From NCBI GenBank assembly GCA_028749255.1, contig JAQTYE010000007.1, positions 1 to 39,212 on the forward strand: a stretch of 39,212 bases of DNA. Direction: 5' to 3'. The position numbers were made by a program, and so were the translations under genes. A model generated the notes under the pieces. That model ran no database searches. It saw only the letters and a list, made by a program, of their open reading frames with translations, and had not been told where the DNA came from. This DNA comes from Paracoccaceae bacterium (GTDB lineage: Bacteria; Pseudomonadota; Alphaproteobacteria; Rhodobacterales; Rhodobacteraceae). Positions within the stretch are counted from its first letter, which is position 1; each line of letters starts with the position of its first letter. Shown one piece after another: positions 8,462 to 18,638 of this stretch.

Positions 8462-9910
8462 TCAGCTGCGCCAGAACCGTGGCAACAGCAGAACCAGCAC
8501 CGACATCAGCTCCAGCCGACCCAGATACATCCCCGCCGCCATCATCCATTTCGCAGGGTCCGGGAAGGCATTGACCGCGCCGTTCCCCGACACCTCGGGG
8601 CCCCAGGCAGGCCCGACATTGGCAATCGCGGTCCATGCGGCGGTCAGGGCGGTCTTGGTTTCCAGTCCGGTCATCGACAGCCCGACAATCAGCACGCCAA
8701 AAGTAATGATGAACAGCGAAAAGAAGGCGATCACCGAATTGACCACCTCATCCTCGACCGGCTGATCGGCATAGCGCACCCGCACCACCCGATGCGGGCT
8801 GTGCAAACGGCGGATCTGGGCGCGGATCGCCTCGAACAGGATCAGATAGCGGAACACCTTGATCGAGCAGCCGGTGGAAGAGGTGCAACCGCCAATCAGC
8901 CCGGTGATGATCAGCACCACAAAGGCCAGATGCCCCCATTTGGTGATGTCCTCGCTGGCATAGCCGGTGCCGGTGAAGGTCGAGACGACGTTGAAGGTCA
9001 CCTCGCGCAGGGTCGGCCAGAAATCGGCCTCGTGGCGGAAGATGCGATACAGCACGATCACCGCGATCGCATAGGCATGCCAGCGCAAAAAGGCCCGCAC
9101 CTGCGGGTCGCGCCAGATCGGCCCGACATGGCCCTGCGTCAACTGCACGAAGCGGATGAACGGCATCGCCGCCAGCAGCATGAACACCGAGGCCGCATAT
9201 TCCGGCGCGCCCTTGTAGGTCGCGAAACTGGCGTCGTAGTTCGAAAACCCGCCGGTGGACAGCGTGGTCAGCGCGTGCACGATGGCATCGAAGGCCGTCA
9301 TCCCCAGCGCCGCATAGACCAGCGCACAAATCACCGTCAGCCCGACATAGATGCGGATCAGCGCGGTTGAAATGTCCATCGCGCGCGGCAAGATCTTGCC
9401 CAGCGTGTCGAACCCTTCGGACCGGAAGAACTGCATCCCGCCGACCTTCATCACCGGCAAAAAGATCATCGCCACAATGATGATGCCCAAGCCCCCCAGC
9501 CATTGCAGGATGGCACGCCACATATTGGTGCCCGGCGGCAGATCATCCAACGCGGGAATGACCGTGGTGCCGGTGGTGGTCAGCCCCGACATCGCCTCGA
9601 AATAGGCGTCGGTGAACGACAGGCCCGGCGCCCCGATGATGAAGGGCAGCGCGCCCGCCGCAGGCAGCGTCGCCCACACAAGCGAGGTCAGGACAAAACT
9701 TTGCGGCAGCGTCAGCATATGGCGCAGCGCATCGCGCGAGGCCAGCGCCAGCAGCCCGCCCGCGGTGGCGCAGATGATCGCCGCCTCCAGAAAGGCGCGC
9801 CAATGCGGATTGCCATGTGCGAAATCCACAAGCGCCGGCACCAGCATCGCCAGCCCCAGAACCATACACAACATGCCGATGATATAGCCCACGGGGCGCA
9901 GATCCATCAT
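8462..9910 (-). CDS. trkH: TrkH/KtrB-family potassium uptake protein
   Basis: Polytopic inner-membrane potassium-translocating subunit of a Trk system, 482 aa, the usual TrkH length. The four selectivity-filter repeats are recognisable in order: SGLTTTGTTV, TLSTGGFSNYD, STFTGTGYASED and IANVGPAWG, each with the central Gly that lines the pore. Hydrophobic helices fill the rest. Two adjacent ATGs (9910 and 9907) begin the family-like MMDLRPVGYIIGMLC; the longer is annotated. The frame remains open to 9997, but that leader is basic and not TrkH-like. No TrkA gene is in the window, so the regulatory NAD-binding partner must be elsewhere. The gene is divergent from pyc across 185 bp. Confidence 0.93.
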   Translation of the reverse strand: MMDLRPVGYIIGMLCMVLGLAMLVPALVDFAHGNPHWRAFLEAAIICATAGGLLALASRDALRHMLTLPQSFVLTSLVWATLPAAGALPFIIGAPGLSFTDAYFEAMSGLTTTGTTVIPALDDLPPGTNMWRAILQWLGGLGIIIVAMIFLPVMKVGGMQFFRSEGFDTLGKILPRAMDISTALIRIYVGLTVICALVYAALGMTAFDAIVHALTTLSTGGFSNYDASFATYKGAPEYAASVFMLLAAMPFIRFVQLTQGHVGPIWRDPQVRAFLRWHAYAIAVIVLYRIFRHEADFWPTLREVTFNVVSTFTGTGYASEDITKWGHLAFVVLIITGLIGGCTSSTGCSIKVFRYLILFEAIRAQIRRLHSPHRVVRVRYADQPVEDEVVNSVIAFFSLFIITFGVLIVGLSMTGLETKTALTAAWTAIANVGPAWGPEVSGNGAVNAFPDPAKWMMAAGMYLGRLELMSVLVLLLPRFWRS

Positions 9911-9977
9911 CCGCCCTGCTTGCCTGCGCCGCAGGGGCCAAGTCAAGTGGGCCCGTAGCGCCCCAGAGCGCCGTGGA

Positions 9978-10036
9978 AAACTTTGCAAACTGGTCAAAAT
10001 TGGTCAGTTAATTTGCTCAATTTCGCAATTTTCGCT
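9978..10036. promoter_or_regulatory. AT-rich regulatory region between trkH and pyc with direct repeat
   Basis: The divergent trkH/pyc gap contains an AT-rich island with TGGTCA at 9991 and again at 10001, exactly 10 bp apart (one helical turn). AACTG and CAGTT form outer inverted arms at 9989-9993 and 10006-10010. This looks like a transcription factor site shared by the two promoters. I could not assign convincing -35/-10 boxes. Confidence 0.35.
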
Positions 10037-10095
10037 TGCGCCGCAACGCAGCGACGCTAGGTTTCCGCCATTCCACCTGTCGGGGAGGGTCTGAC

Positions 10096-13000
10096 ATGTT
10101 CCGCAAAATTCTGGTTGCCAACCGTGGCGAAATCGCCATCCGCGTGATGCGCGCGGCCAACGAACTGGGCAAGAAGACGGTCGCCGTCTATGCCGAAGAG
10201 GACAAGCTGTCCCTGCACCGGTTCAAGGCCGACGAAGCCTATCGCATCGGCGCGGGCCTGTCGCCCGTTGGCGCCTATCTGTCGATCCCTGAAATCATCC
10301 GCGTGGCGCAGGAATGTGGCGCCGATGCGATCCACCCGGGCTATGGCCTGTTGTCGGAAAACCCCGATTTCGTCGAGGCCTGCGCCGCTGCGGGCATCAC
10401 CTTCATCGGGCCGCGCGCCGAAACCATGCGCGCACTTGGCGACAAGGCCAGCGCCCGGCGGGTGGCGATTGCCGCGGGCGTGCCGGTGATCCCGGCGACC
10501 GAAGTGCTGGGCGAGGATTTTGACGCGATCAAGGCCGAAGCGGCGGCGGTCGGCTATCCGTTGATGCTCAAGGCCAGCTGGGGCGGCGGCGGGCGCGGGA
10601 TGCGTCCGATCCTGTCTGAATCCGAACTGGTCGAAAAGGTCCGCGAGGGCCGCCGCGAGGCCGAGGCCGCCTTTGGCAATGGCGAAGGTTATCTGGAAAA
10701 GATGATCCTGCGCGCGCGCCACGTCGAGGTGCAGCTGCTGGGCGACACCCATGGCGGGCTGTACCATCTGTTTGAACGCGACTGCACCGTGCAGCGCCGC
10801 AATCAAAAGGTCGTCGAACGCGCCCCCGCCCCCTATCTGACCGACGCCCAACGCGCCGAGGTCTGCGCGCTGGCGCTGAAAATCGGTCAGGCGGTCGGCT
10901 ATCAGAACGCGGGCACCGTCGAATTCCTGATGGATATGGACAGCCAGCAGTTCTATTTCATCGAGGTCAATCCGCGCGTGCAGGTCGAACATACGGTCAC
11001 CGAAGAGGTCACCGGCATCGACATCGTGCAAAGCCAGATCAAGATCGCCGAGGGCGCCACCCTGGCCGAGGCCACCGGCGTGCCTGATCAGGCGCATGTC
11101 ACCCTGTCGGGCCACGCGTTGCAATGCCGCGTCACCACCGAAGACCCGCAAAACAACTTCATCCCCGATTACGGCCGCCTGACCGCCTATCGCAGTGCCA
11201 CCGGCATGGGGATCCGTCTGGATGGCGGCACGGCTTACGCGGGCGGCGTGATCACGCGCTATTACGACAGTCTGCTGGTCAAGGTCACCGCTTGGGCGCA
11301 GACCCCCGAACAGGCGATCACCCGGATGGACCGCGCGCTGCGCGAATTCCGCATCCGCGGCGTCAGCACCAATATCGACTTCGTCATCAACCTGCTGAAA
11401 CACCCGACCTTTCTGGATTACAGCTATACGACGAAGTTCATCGACACCACGCCCGAGCTGTTCCAGTTCAAGAAACGCCGCGACCGGGCGACGAAAATCC
11501 TGACCTATATCGCCGACATCACCGTCAACGGGCACCCGGAAACGGCAGGCCGTGCGAAACCGCCCGCCGAGGCGCGCAAACCGCGCGCGCCGCTGCCGAT
11601 GGGTCCGGTGCCCAAAGGCACCCGCGACCTGCTGGAGGCCGAGGGCCCGCAGGCTGTGGCCAACTGGATGAAGGCGCAACAAAAGCTGCTGATCACCGAC
11701 ACCACGATGCGCGACGGGCACCAAAGCCTGCTGGCCACGCGGATGCGTAGTATCGACATGATCAAGGCCGCCCCCGCCTATGCGGCAAACCTGGGTGATC
11801 TGTTTTCGGTCGAATGCTGGGGCGGCGCGACCTTCGACGTGGCCTATCGCTTTTTGCAGGAATGCCCATGGCAGCGGCTGCGCGACATTCGCACGGCGAT
11901 GCCCAATGTGATGACGCAGATGCTGCTGCGCGCGTCGAACGGGGTGGGCTATACCAACTATCCCGATAACGTCGTGCAGTTCTTCGTGAAACAGGCCGCC
12001 GAAACCGGCGTCGATGTGTTCCGTGTGTTCGACAGCCTGAACTGGGTTGAAAACATGCGCGTCGCGATGGATGCGGTGATTGAGGCGAACAAGGTTTGCG
12101 AAGGCACGATCTGCTATACCGGCGACATCCTGAACCCGGACCGCGCGAAATACGACCTGAAGTATTATGTCGCGATGGCCAAGGAGCTGGAGGCCGCAGG
12201 CGCGCATGTGCTGGGGCTGAAGGACATGGCCGGGCTGCTGAAACCCGCCGCCGCACGGCAGTTGATCACCGCACTGAAGGCCGAGGTCGGCCTGCCGATC
12301 CACTTCCACACGCATGACACCAGCGGGATTGCCGCAGGCACAATTCTGGCGGCGGCCGATGCGGGCGTCGATGCGGTCGATGCGGCGATGGACGCGTTCA
12401 GTGGCGGCACTTCGCAGCCCTGCCTTGGTTCCATCGTCGAGGCGCTGTCGCATACCGAGCGCGACACCGGCCTGAACATCGCGGCCATTCGCACCCTGTC
12501 GAATTACTGGGAGGCCGTGCGCCACCAGTATCGCGCCTTTGAATCCGGTCTCGAAGCCCCGGCCTCCGAAGTGTATCTGCACGAAATGCCCGGCGGGCAG
12601 TTCACCAACCTCAAGGCGCAGGCGCGGTCCCTGGGTCTGGAAGAGCGCTGGCACGAGGTGGCGCAGGCCTATGCCGATGCCAACCAGATCTTTGGCGATA
12701 TCGTCAAGGTCACGCCCAGCTCCAAGGTCGTGGGCGACATGGCGCTGATGATGGTGGCGCAAAACATCAGCAAGGCCGACGTTCTGGACCCGGCCAAGGA
12801 TGTGGCCTTCCCCGACTCGGTCATCGACATGATGCGCGGCAATCTGGGGCAACCGCCCGGCGGCTGGCCTGCGGGCATCGTGAAAAAGGTGCTGAAAGAC
12901 GAGGTGCCATCAACCGAACGGCCCGGCAAACATCTGCCCCAGGTCGATATCGAGGAAACCCGCGCGAAACTGTCCGCCGAGTTGAACGGCTATACCGTCG

Positions 13001-13530
13001 ATAACGAGGATCTGGCGGGCTATCTGATGTATCCCAAGGTATTTCTGGATTACATGGGGCGGCATCGCCAATACGGCCCGGTGCGCACCCTGCCAACGCC
13101 GGTCTTCTTCTACGGGATGGAGCCAGGGCAGGAAATCACTGCGGAAATCGACCCCGGCAAGACGCTGGAGCTGCGGTTCCAGACGCTGGGCGAGGTGGAT
13201 GAAGCGGGCGAGGTCAAGGTGTTCTTCGAACTCAACGGCCAGCCGCGCACCATTCGGGTGCCGAACCGCGCGATCAAAGCCGCAACCAAGGCCAAGCCCA
13301 AAGCCGAGCTGGGCAACCCCAATCACATCGGCGCGCCGATGCCGGGTGCGGTCGCCTCGGTCGGGGTGACGGTCGGCCAAAAGGTCAAGGCGGGCGATCT
13401 GCTGCTGACCATCGAAGCGATGAAGATGGAAACCGGCATCCACGCCGACCGCGAAGCCACGGTGAAGGCGCTGCATGTCAGCCCGGGCAGTCAAATCGAC
13501 GCCAAAGACCTGTTGATCGAACTGGACTGA
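10096..13530 (+). CDS. pyc: pyruvate carboxylase
   Basis: Single-chain biotin enzyme (1144 aa) that carboxylates pyruvate to oxaloacetate to refill the TCA cycle. Domains in order are biotin carboxylase (about 1-450, MFRKILVANRGEIAIR, ATP-grasp loop KASWGGGGRGM, EVNPRVQVEH), carboxyltransferase barrel (about 535-810, TDTTMRDGHQSLLATRMR, VFDSLNWVENM, HFHTHDTSG), the PYC-specific tetramerisation region, and the C-terminal biotin carrier domain with biotinyl Lys1110 in EAMKMETG. The start at 10096 is set by the family N-terminus and the GGGGAGGG ribosome-binding site; an open leader to 10036 is not family-like. All key motifs are intact. It is monocistronic, followed by a strong hairpin. Gluconeogenic or anaplerotic control is expected but no known operator is recognised. 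Confidence 0.97.
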   Translation: MFRKILVANRGEIAIRVMRAANELGKKTVAVYAEEDKLSLHRFKADEAYRIGAGLSPVGAYLSIPEIIRVAQECGADAIHPGYGLLSENPDFVEACAAAGITFIGPRAETMRALGDKASARRVAIAAGVPVIPATEVLGEDFDAIKAEAAAVGYPLMLKASWGGGGRGMRPILSESELVEKVREGRREAEAAFGNGEGYLEKMILRARHVEVQLLGDTHGGLYHLFERDCTVQRRNQKVVERAPAPYLTDAQRAEVCALALKIGQAVGYQNAGTVEFLMDMDSQQFYFIEVNPRVQVEHTVTEEVTGIDIVQSQIKIAEGATLAEATGVPDQAHVTLSGHALQCRVTTEDPQNNFIPDYGRLTAYRSATGMGIRLDGGTAYAGGVITRYYDSLLVKVTAWAQTPEQAITRMDRALREFRIRGVSTNIDFVINLLKHPTFLDYSYTTKFIDTTPELFQFKKRRDRATKILTYIADITVNGHPETAGRAKPPAEARKPRAPLPMGPVPKGTRDLLEAEGPQAVANWMKAQQKLLITDTTMRDGHQSLLATRMRSIDMIKAAPAYAANLGDLFSVECWGGATFDVAYRFLQECPWQRLRDIRTAMPNVMTQMLLRASNGVGYTNYPDNVVQFFVKQAAETGVDVFRVFDSLNWVENMRVAMDAVIEANKVCEGTICYTGDILNPDRAKYDLKYYVAMAKELEAAGAHVLGLKDMAGLLKPAAARQLITALKAEVGLPIHFHTHDTSGIAAGTILAAADAGVDAVDAAMDAFSGGTSQPCLGSIVEALSHTERDTGLNIAAIRTLSNYWEAVRHQYRAFESGLEAPASEVYLHEMPGGQFTNLKAQARSLGLEERWHEVAQAYADANQIFGDIVKVTPSSKVVGDMALMMVAQNISKADVLDPAKDVAFPDSVIDMMRGNLGQPPGGWPAGIVKKVLKDEVPSTERPGKHLPQVDIEETRAKLSAELNGYTVDNEDLAGYLMYPKVFLDYMGRHRQYGPVRTLPTPVFFYGMEPGQEITAEIDPGKTLELRFQTLGEVDEAGEVKVFFELNGQPRTIRVPNRAIKAATKAKPKAELGNPNHIGAPMPGAVASVGVTVGQKVKAGDLLLTIEAMKMETGIHADREATVKALHVSPGSQIDAKDLLIELD

Positions 13531-13538
13531 TCCGGCGC

Positions 13539-13558
13539 GCGGCGGGGAAACCCGCCGC
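13539..13558. terminator. GAAA-tetraloop hairpin between pyc and yhhJ
   Basis: GCGGCGGG, GAAA, CCCGCCGC form a perfect 8-bp stem capped by a GNRA tetraloop, lying between the convergent stops of pyc (13530) and yhhJ (13564). It could end transcription from both sides. No long T tract follows. Confidence 0.55.
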
Positions 13559-13563
13559 CGCCC

Positions 13564-14675
13564 TTAGCGCAGGAACGCGCGGAACTGCCGCAGCGCCAGT
13601 GCAAACAACACCGCCCCGATCCCGAACAGCGCCAGAAGCTGCGGCCAGACCACGGCAATCCCCGCCCCCCGGAACAGCACCGCCTGTGCCAGAATCGCGA
13701 AATGCGTATTGGGTGCGGCCAGCATGATATACTGAATGATGTCAGGCATGCTTTCACGCGGCGTCAATGTTCCCGACAGCACCTGCATCGGCAGGAAGGT
13801 AATCACCAGCAACAGCCCGAATTGCGGCATTGACCCGGCAGTGTCGCCAGCCAGATCCCCATCGCCGAAACCGCGAACAGCTGCAGCACCGTGCCCAGCA
13901 GGAACAGCCCGAGCGAGCCGGGGATCGGCACCGCCAGCAGGCCCTCGACCACCACCACGATGGAAAACGCTGATGCCAGCAGCACCACCGCACCCATCGA
14001 CCAGAGTTTGGAAATCATGATCTCGGCGGCACTGACCGGCATCACCAGCAGATGCTCGACCGTGCCATGTTCGCGTTCGCGGATCAGCGCGGCGCCAGTC
14101 AGCACGATCCCCAGCATGGTGATCGCGATGATCACGTTGGAAATCGCGCCGAACCACATCTGGTCCAGCTGCGGGTTGAACCGCGACCGCAGCACCAACC
14201 CGACCGCCAGATCCGTTTCGGTGCGGTGACGGCCCAAATATTCATTCACCTCGGCGGTCACAATCTGCCGGATATAGCCCATGCCGGTAAACGCCTGCGT
14301 CATCCGCGTGGCATCCACGTTCAACTGGATCTGCGGCTGTTTCCCGGCCAGCAGATCGCGTTGAAAATCGGGCGGAATATCCAACGCAAAGGTATCAAGC
14401 CCCGCATCCATCCGGGCATCCATCTCGGCCGCCGAAATGATTTCAGGCGGCATGAAATAGGGAGGATAGAAGGCCCCCGCGATCCGCGCCGACAGCGCAG
14501 AGCGGTCTTCATCCACAATCGCGATGCTGGCCTTGTTCAGCGACTCTGGCATCGCCTTGGCTGCGGTATGGATCGACAGGGTGAACGCATAGACGATCAG
14601 CACCAACAGCATCGGATCGCGCAACAGACCGCGCAATTCCTTGATGCCGAGGTTCCAGATATTGGCCAGCCGCAT
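13564..14675 (-). pseudogene. yhhJ: ABC-2 type export permease YhhJ, interrupted by a frameshift
   Basis: Membrane permease partner of RbbA, with ABC-2 topology: one N-terminal helix, a large periplasmic domain and about five C-terminal helices. The first frame (14675 to about 13840) reads MRLANIWNLGIKELRGLLRD through ALIREREHGTVEHLLVMPVSAAEIMISK and ends in IGIWLATL. It then runs into non-family residues and a stop at 13803. The -1 frame continues perfectly with GSMPQFGLLLVITFLP, LSGTLTPRESMPDIIQYIM and a normal C-terminus at 13564. E. coli YhhJ reads through this point as AxSMPQLGLL. One base appears missing near 13839 (CTGCCGGG where CTGGCCGGG is expected). Repaired, the protein would be 370 aa, matching the roughly 374 of E. 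coli. It may be a real mutation or a sequencing error. The start lies 3 bp after the rbbA stop. Confidence 0.88.
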
Positions 14676-14678
14676 CGC

Positions 14679-17426
14679 CTACCTCGCCTGTTTGCGCAAC
14701 AGCGCCACGCCAAGCCCCACCACGACGGGCACCGAAATTGCCAGCGCGATGAAATCGGGGCGCATATCCGCCAGATCCAGCGCCTTGGAAAACACCCCGC
14801 GTGAAATCGTCACGAAATAGGTCGCGGGGAAGATATGGCCGATCATCGCCCCTGCCCCTTCAAGTGAGCTGACCGGGTCGATCATGCCCGAATATTGCAC
14901 CGAAGGGATCAAGGTCAGCAGGGCCGTGCCAAAGATCGCGGCGATCTGGCTCGACATGAACGATGAAATCAACAACCCCATGCCGGTCGAAACCGTGACA
15001 TACAGCAGCGCCGCCAAGGTCAGTGCGGGCAGGCTGCCGCTGACCGGCACGCCGAACACAAACACCGCCAGCGCCACAAGGCCTGCAAAATTGACCATCC
15101 CCAGCGCGATATAGGGCAACTGTTTGCCCAGCAGAAATTCGAACCGCGTGACCGGGGTGACGTAAAGGTTCACGATCGACCCCAGCTCTTTTTCGCGCAC
15201 CACGCTGAGCGCCGCCAGCATCGCCGGGATCAGCATCAGCAGAAGCGGCACCACGGCGGGCACCATCGCCGGCAAGCTTTGCACATCGGGGTTGTAGCGA
15301 TAGCGCGTGGCCATGGTGAAATCGCCCGCCACCGCGGCATCGCCATAGAGTTCGCGCGCTTTTTCGGTCAGCCACCAGGCGTGCAGCCCCTGCACATAGC
15401 CCTGCGTGGTTTCCGCCTGCGCGGGCATTGACCCGTCGATCCAGGCGGCCACCGACACATCGCGCCCGCGTTCCAGACTGGCCGCAAAACCCGGCGGGAT
15501 TTCCAGCGCCATCGCGATCTTGCCCGCCCGCATCCGTTGATCCAGATCGTCATAGGATGTCAGCGCCGGGGTTTCGGTGAAATAGCGCGACCCCGCGATC
15601 TGCGCGACATAATCGCGGCTGATCCCGGTCTGATCGTGATCGAGCACCGCGAATTTCAGGTTCTCGACATCCAGGTTGATGCCATAGCCCACGACGAACA
15701 TCAAAATCACCGTGCCAAGCGTGGCCATCGTGCCGCGGATCGGATCGCGTTTCAGTTCCAGCGCCTCGCGCAGGCAATAGCTGAACAGCCGCCGCAAACT
15801 GAAAGCGCGCGACCAGCCCGCGCGTTTGGGTGCGGGGGCCGGGATCGGCGGGGGCGGAACGGTGGCCGGGGCCATCTCACCCGCGCCGATGGCTGTTTCC
15901 AGATGGTGGATGAACGCCTCTTCCAGCGTGGCCGCACCCGCCTGCGCCACAATCACCGCGGGCGCGTCCGACACCAGCACCCGCCCCGCATGCATCAGCG
16001 AAATCCGGTCGCAGCGCTCGGCCTCGTTCATGAAATGGGTCGAAACGAAAATCGTCACCCCGTCGCGGCGCGACAACTCGCCCAAAATCGTCCAGAACCC
16101 GTCACGGGCCACCGGATCAACGCCCGAGGTCGGCTCGTCCAAAATCAGGATATCGGGCGCGTGGATCATTGCGACCGCCAGCGACAGCCGTTGCCGGATC
16201 CCCAGCGGCAGGCCTTCGGGGAATTCATCGGCCACCTCGGCCAGATCGAAACGGTCGATCATCTCGGCCACGCGGGGCGCGATCCGTGCCGGGTCAAAGC
16301 CGAACAGCCGCGCGTGCAGCACCAGGTTTTGCCGCACGCTGAGTTCGCCATAAAGCGAGAACGCCTGCGACATATACCCGATGCGGCGGCGGATGTTCAG
16401 ATCACCCGCATCCAGTTCCTCGCCAAACAGCCGCGCCTGCCCGTCGCTGGGCGCCAGCAGACCGGTCAGCATTTTCATCGTCGTCGTCTTGCCGCACCCG
16501 TTGGAGCCGAGAAAGCCGAAGATCTCGCCCTTTTCGATGCGGAAACTCACATCATCCACTGCGGTGAAATCGCCAAAGCGCATCGTCAGATGGGTGGCCT
16601 CGATGGCGATGGCGTCGGTGTCATCGACGCGCGGCGGGATCGCCACGCCATGGTGGTCCGCGCGGTCTTCGGCAGGCAGGAGTGCGATGAACGCCGCGTC
16701 CAGATCATCCGCCCCGGTTTGCGCCAGCAAATCGGCGGGCGTGCCGGTCGCCAGCACCTTTCCGCCGTGCATGGCACACAGCCAATCGAACCGCGCCGCC
16801 TCTTCCATGTAGGCGGTGGCGACCAGCACGCTCATGCCCGGGCGCCCGGCGCGGATCTGGTCAATCAGATCCCAGAACTGGCGCCGCGACAGCGGGTCAA
16901 CACCGGTCGTGGGTTCATCCAGGATCAGCAGATCGGGGTCATGAATCAGCGCACAGCACAGGCCCAGTTTCTGCTTCATCCCGCCCGACAGCTTGCCCGC
17001 AGGCCGGTCTGCAAAAGGGGCAAGCCCGGTGGCCTGCAACAAATCGGCGATCCGGCGCGCCCGCTCTGCCGCGCCATGGCCGAACAGTCGGCCAAAGAAA
17101 TCGACGTTTTCACGCACCGACAGCGTGGCATACAGATTGCGCCCCAGCCCCTGCGGCATGAAGGCAATGCGCGGACACACGCGCGCACGGTGGCCCGCAT
17201 CGCGCATGTCGCCGTCCAGCACCTGCAAATCGCCGCTTTGCAGCGCCCGCGCCCCGGCGATCAGCGACAGGAGCGAGGATTTCCCCACCCCGTCCGGCCC
17301 GATCAGCCCGGCCATGACACCCGCCGGGATCCCCAGACTGACCCCGTTCAGCGCCGTGACCTTGCCGAAAGACAGGTCCAGATCGTTCAGCCGCGCCACC
17401 AGCCCTGCGGGCACGGGGGTGCTCAT
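14679..17426 (-). CDS. rbbA: ABC transporter ATPase/permease fusion, RbbA
   Basis: A 915-residue protein with two ABC ATPase domains followed by an ABC-2 permease, collinear with E. coli RbbA (911 aa). The first domain has Walker [10 protein letters not shown] (about 43-51), signature LSGGMKQK and Walker [14 protein letters not shown]. The second has [13 protein letters not shown], a degenerate signature LPLGIRQRL as in the E. coli protein, and [13 protein letters not shown]. The membrane part (from about 555) keeps [15 protein letters not shown], [30 protein letters not shown], [17 protein letters not shown] and [10 protein letters not shown] segments. In E. coli it has been described as a ribosome-associated ATPase; the operon suggests an efflux role with YhiI and YhhJ. 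Its ATG overlaps the yhiI stop (ATGA at 17426). Confidence 0.95.
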   Translation of the reverse strand: MSTPVPAGLVARLNDLDLSFGKVTALNGVSLGIPAGVMAGLIGPDGVGKSSLLSLIAGARALQSGDLQVLDGDMRDAGHRARVCPRIAFMPQGLGRNLYATLSVRENVDFFGRLFGHGAAERARRIADLLQATGLAPFADRPAGKLSGGMKQKLGLCCALIHDPDLLILDEPTTGVDPLSRRQFWDLIDQIRAGRPGMSVLVATAYMEEAARFDWLCAMHGGKVLATGTPADLLAQTGADDLDAAFIALLPAEDRADHHGVAIPPRVDDTDAIAIEATHLTMRFGDFTAVDDVSFRIEKGEIFGFLGSNGCGKTTTMKMLTGLLAPSDGQARLFGEELDAGDLNIRRRIGYMSQAFSLYGELSVRQNLVLHARLFGFDPARIAPRVAEMIDRFDLAEVADEFPEGLPLGIRQRLSLAVAMIHAPDILILDEPTSGVDPVARDGFWTILGELSRRDGVTIFVSTHFMNEAERCDRISLMHAGRVLVSDAPAVIVAQAGAATLEEAFIHHLETAIGAGEMAPATVPPPPIPAPAPKRAGWSRAFSLRRLFSYCLREALELKRDPIRGTMATLGTVILMFVVGYGINLDVENLKFAVLDHDQTGISRDYVAQIAGSRYFTETPALTSYDDLDQRMRAGKIAMALEIPPGFAASLERGRDVSVAAWIDGSMPAQAETTQGYVQGLHAWWLTEKARELYGDAAVAGDFTMATRYRYNPDVQSLPAMVPAVVPLLLMLIPAMLAALSVVREKELGSIVNLYVTPVTRFEFLLGKQLPYIALGMVNFAGLVALAVFVFGVPVSGSLPALTLAALLYVTVSTGMGLLISSFMSSQIAAIFGTALLTLIPSVQYSGMIDPVSSLEGAGAMIGHIFPATYFVTISRGVFSKALDLADMRPDFIALAISVPVVVGLGVALLRKQAR

Positions 17427-18493
17427 TGCGGCAGCCTGACCTCAAGCGCTGCGGGCCATGCGGCGCCCGGATCAGTGCGCACATAGGCCACACCGGGCAG
17501 GCCGGTCTTGACCCGGTCGATATGGGCGCGCAGCAGATCGGGGTCGATCCGTGCCTTGATGCGGAACATCAGCTTTTCGCGCTCGATCTCGGTTTCCACC
17601 GTTTTCGGCGTGAATTGCGCCACATCGGCGACATAAGAAATCTTGGCCGGGATCACCCAATCGGGCGCGGCGTCCAGAACGATGCGGGCCTCGTCGCCAA
17701 TGGCCAGACGGCCCGCCTGCGCGGTGGGCAGAAAGAATGACATCGACACATCGCCCAGATCGGCCAGGTTCACCACGCGCCCGCCCGAGGCCACGATCTC
17801 GCCCGCACGAGCGACCAGATATTGCACCCGCCCCTCGCGCGGCGCGGTCAGGGTGTTGTCGGTCAGCTGCACCTCGATCATCTCGATGGCGGCCTGCGCC
17901 ACTTCGACTGCAGCCTTCGCGTTCAACACCGCCGATTGCGCCGAATTGATCGCGGCTTCGGCGGCGGCCTGCTGTGCCTCGGCAGCGGCAATGCCCGCCT
18001 TGGCACTCAGTGCCGTGGCACGGTCGGCATCAAGGGCGGCCGCGGACGCGGTCGAAGATTTGGCCAATGCCTCGGTGCGTTCATACTGTTTCCAAGTCGC
18101 GGCAGAGGCCGCAATGGCCTGCTCCACCCCGGCATCGGCGGCGCGTTTCTCGGCCTCGGCCTGCTTCACGACGATCATCGCGGTATCGACGGCCAGTTCG
18201 GCGCGTTTCTTTTCGGCCTGCGCCTGATGCAGCGCGGCTTGCAGCTGACGCGAATCGATCATCGCCAACGGCTGACCTTCCGTGACCAGATCGCCCTCGC
18301 TGACCAACACTTCTGACAGCCGACCGGCCGCCTTGGCCGCCACGTCAATCTCGACCGCCTCGATCCGACCATTGCCCGAGGCAACGCCCGGGAACACCGC
18401 GCCCGCGGCCTGCGATTGCCACCACAGATAGCCACCCACGGCGGCGACCCCGGCCAGGGCCGTCAGGGCCCAGCCCGATGTTTTGCTGTTCAT
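17423..18493 (-). CDS. yhiI: HlyD/EmrA-type membrane fusion protein YhiI
   Basis: A 356-residue periplasmic adaptor anchored by one N-terminal helix (about residues 7-25, [18 protein letters not shown]). It has a lipoyl/barrel-sandwich half ([22 protein letters not shown]), a long Ala-rich coiled coil (about 80-210), a second half ([25 protein letters not shown]) and a C-terminal barrel with [18 protein letters not shown] and [11 protein letters not shown]. These match E. coli YhiI (355 aa) closely. The start is at 18493 because GGAG lies 6 bases upstream; the ATG at 18499 abuts that Shine-Dalgarno. It is first in the yhiI-rbbA-yhhJ operon and overlaps rbbA by 4 bases. It probably links the inner-membrane pump to an outer-membrane channel encoded elsewhere. 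Confidence 0.94.
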   Translation of the reverse strand: MNSKTSGWALTALAGVAAVGGYLWWQSQAAGAVFPGVASGNGRIEAVEIDVAAKAAGRLSEVLVSEGDLVTEGQPLAMIDSRQLQAALHQAQAEKKRAELAVDTAMIVVKQAEAEKRAADAGVEQAIAASAATWKQYERTEALAKSSTASAAALDADRATALSAKAGIAAAEAQQAAAEAAINSAQSAVLNAKAAVEVAQAAIEMIEVQLTDNTLTAPREGRVQYLVARAGEIVASGGRVVNLADLGDVSMSFFLPTAQAGRLAIGDEARIVLDAAPDWVIPAKISYVADVAQFTPKTVETEIEREKLMFRIKARIDPDLLRAHIDRVKTGLPGVAYVRTDPGAAWPAALEVRLPQ

Positions 18494-18524
18494 TGCCATC
18501 TCCTTCGTGCCCGCGCCTCGACCC

Positions 18525-18553
18525 ACAGTGCCGCGCTGCAGCGGCCGGGTCAA
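18525..18553 (-). promoter_or_regulatory. candidate promoter of yhiI-rbbA-yhhJ
   Basis: On the minus strand there is TTGACC (18553-18548), a 17-base spacer and CACTGT (18530-18525), about 32 bases before the yhiI ATG. The -35 lies inside the palindrome at 18549-18564, which suits repression. Confidence 0.4.
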
Positions 18554-18564
18554 CAACGGTTGAC
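18549..18564. promoter_or_regulatory. candidate TetR operator
   Basis: GTCAAC-AACG-GTTGAC is a perfect 6-4-6 inverted repeat in the 145-bp gap between yhiI and the divergent TetR gene. A third half-like GTTGAA occurs at 18573. It overlaps the putative -35 of the pump operon, the usual site for a local TetR repressor. Confidence 0.5.
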
Positions 18565-18638
18565 GCGCCTGGGTTGAAACGTCACGGCAGCGCATTGCGC
18601 TTTGCCCTGCAGGCGCGGATCGGCCATAGTTCCGGGCG

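Noticed and set aside
13803..14675. Programmed frameshift in yhhJ
   Set aside because: The CTGCCGGG site is not a slippery sequence, there is no evident stimulatory pseudoknot, and homologues have a continuous frame.
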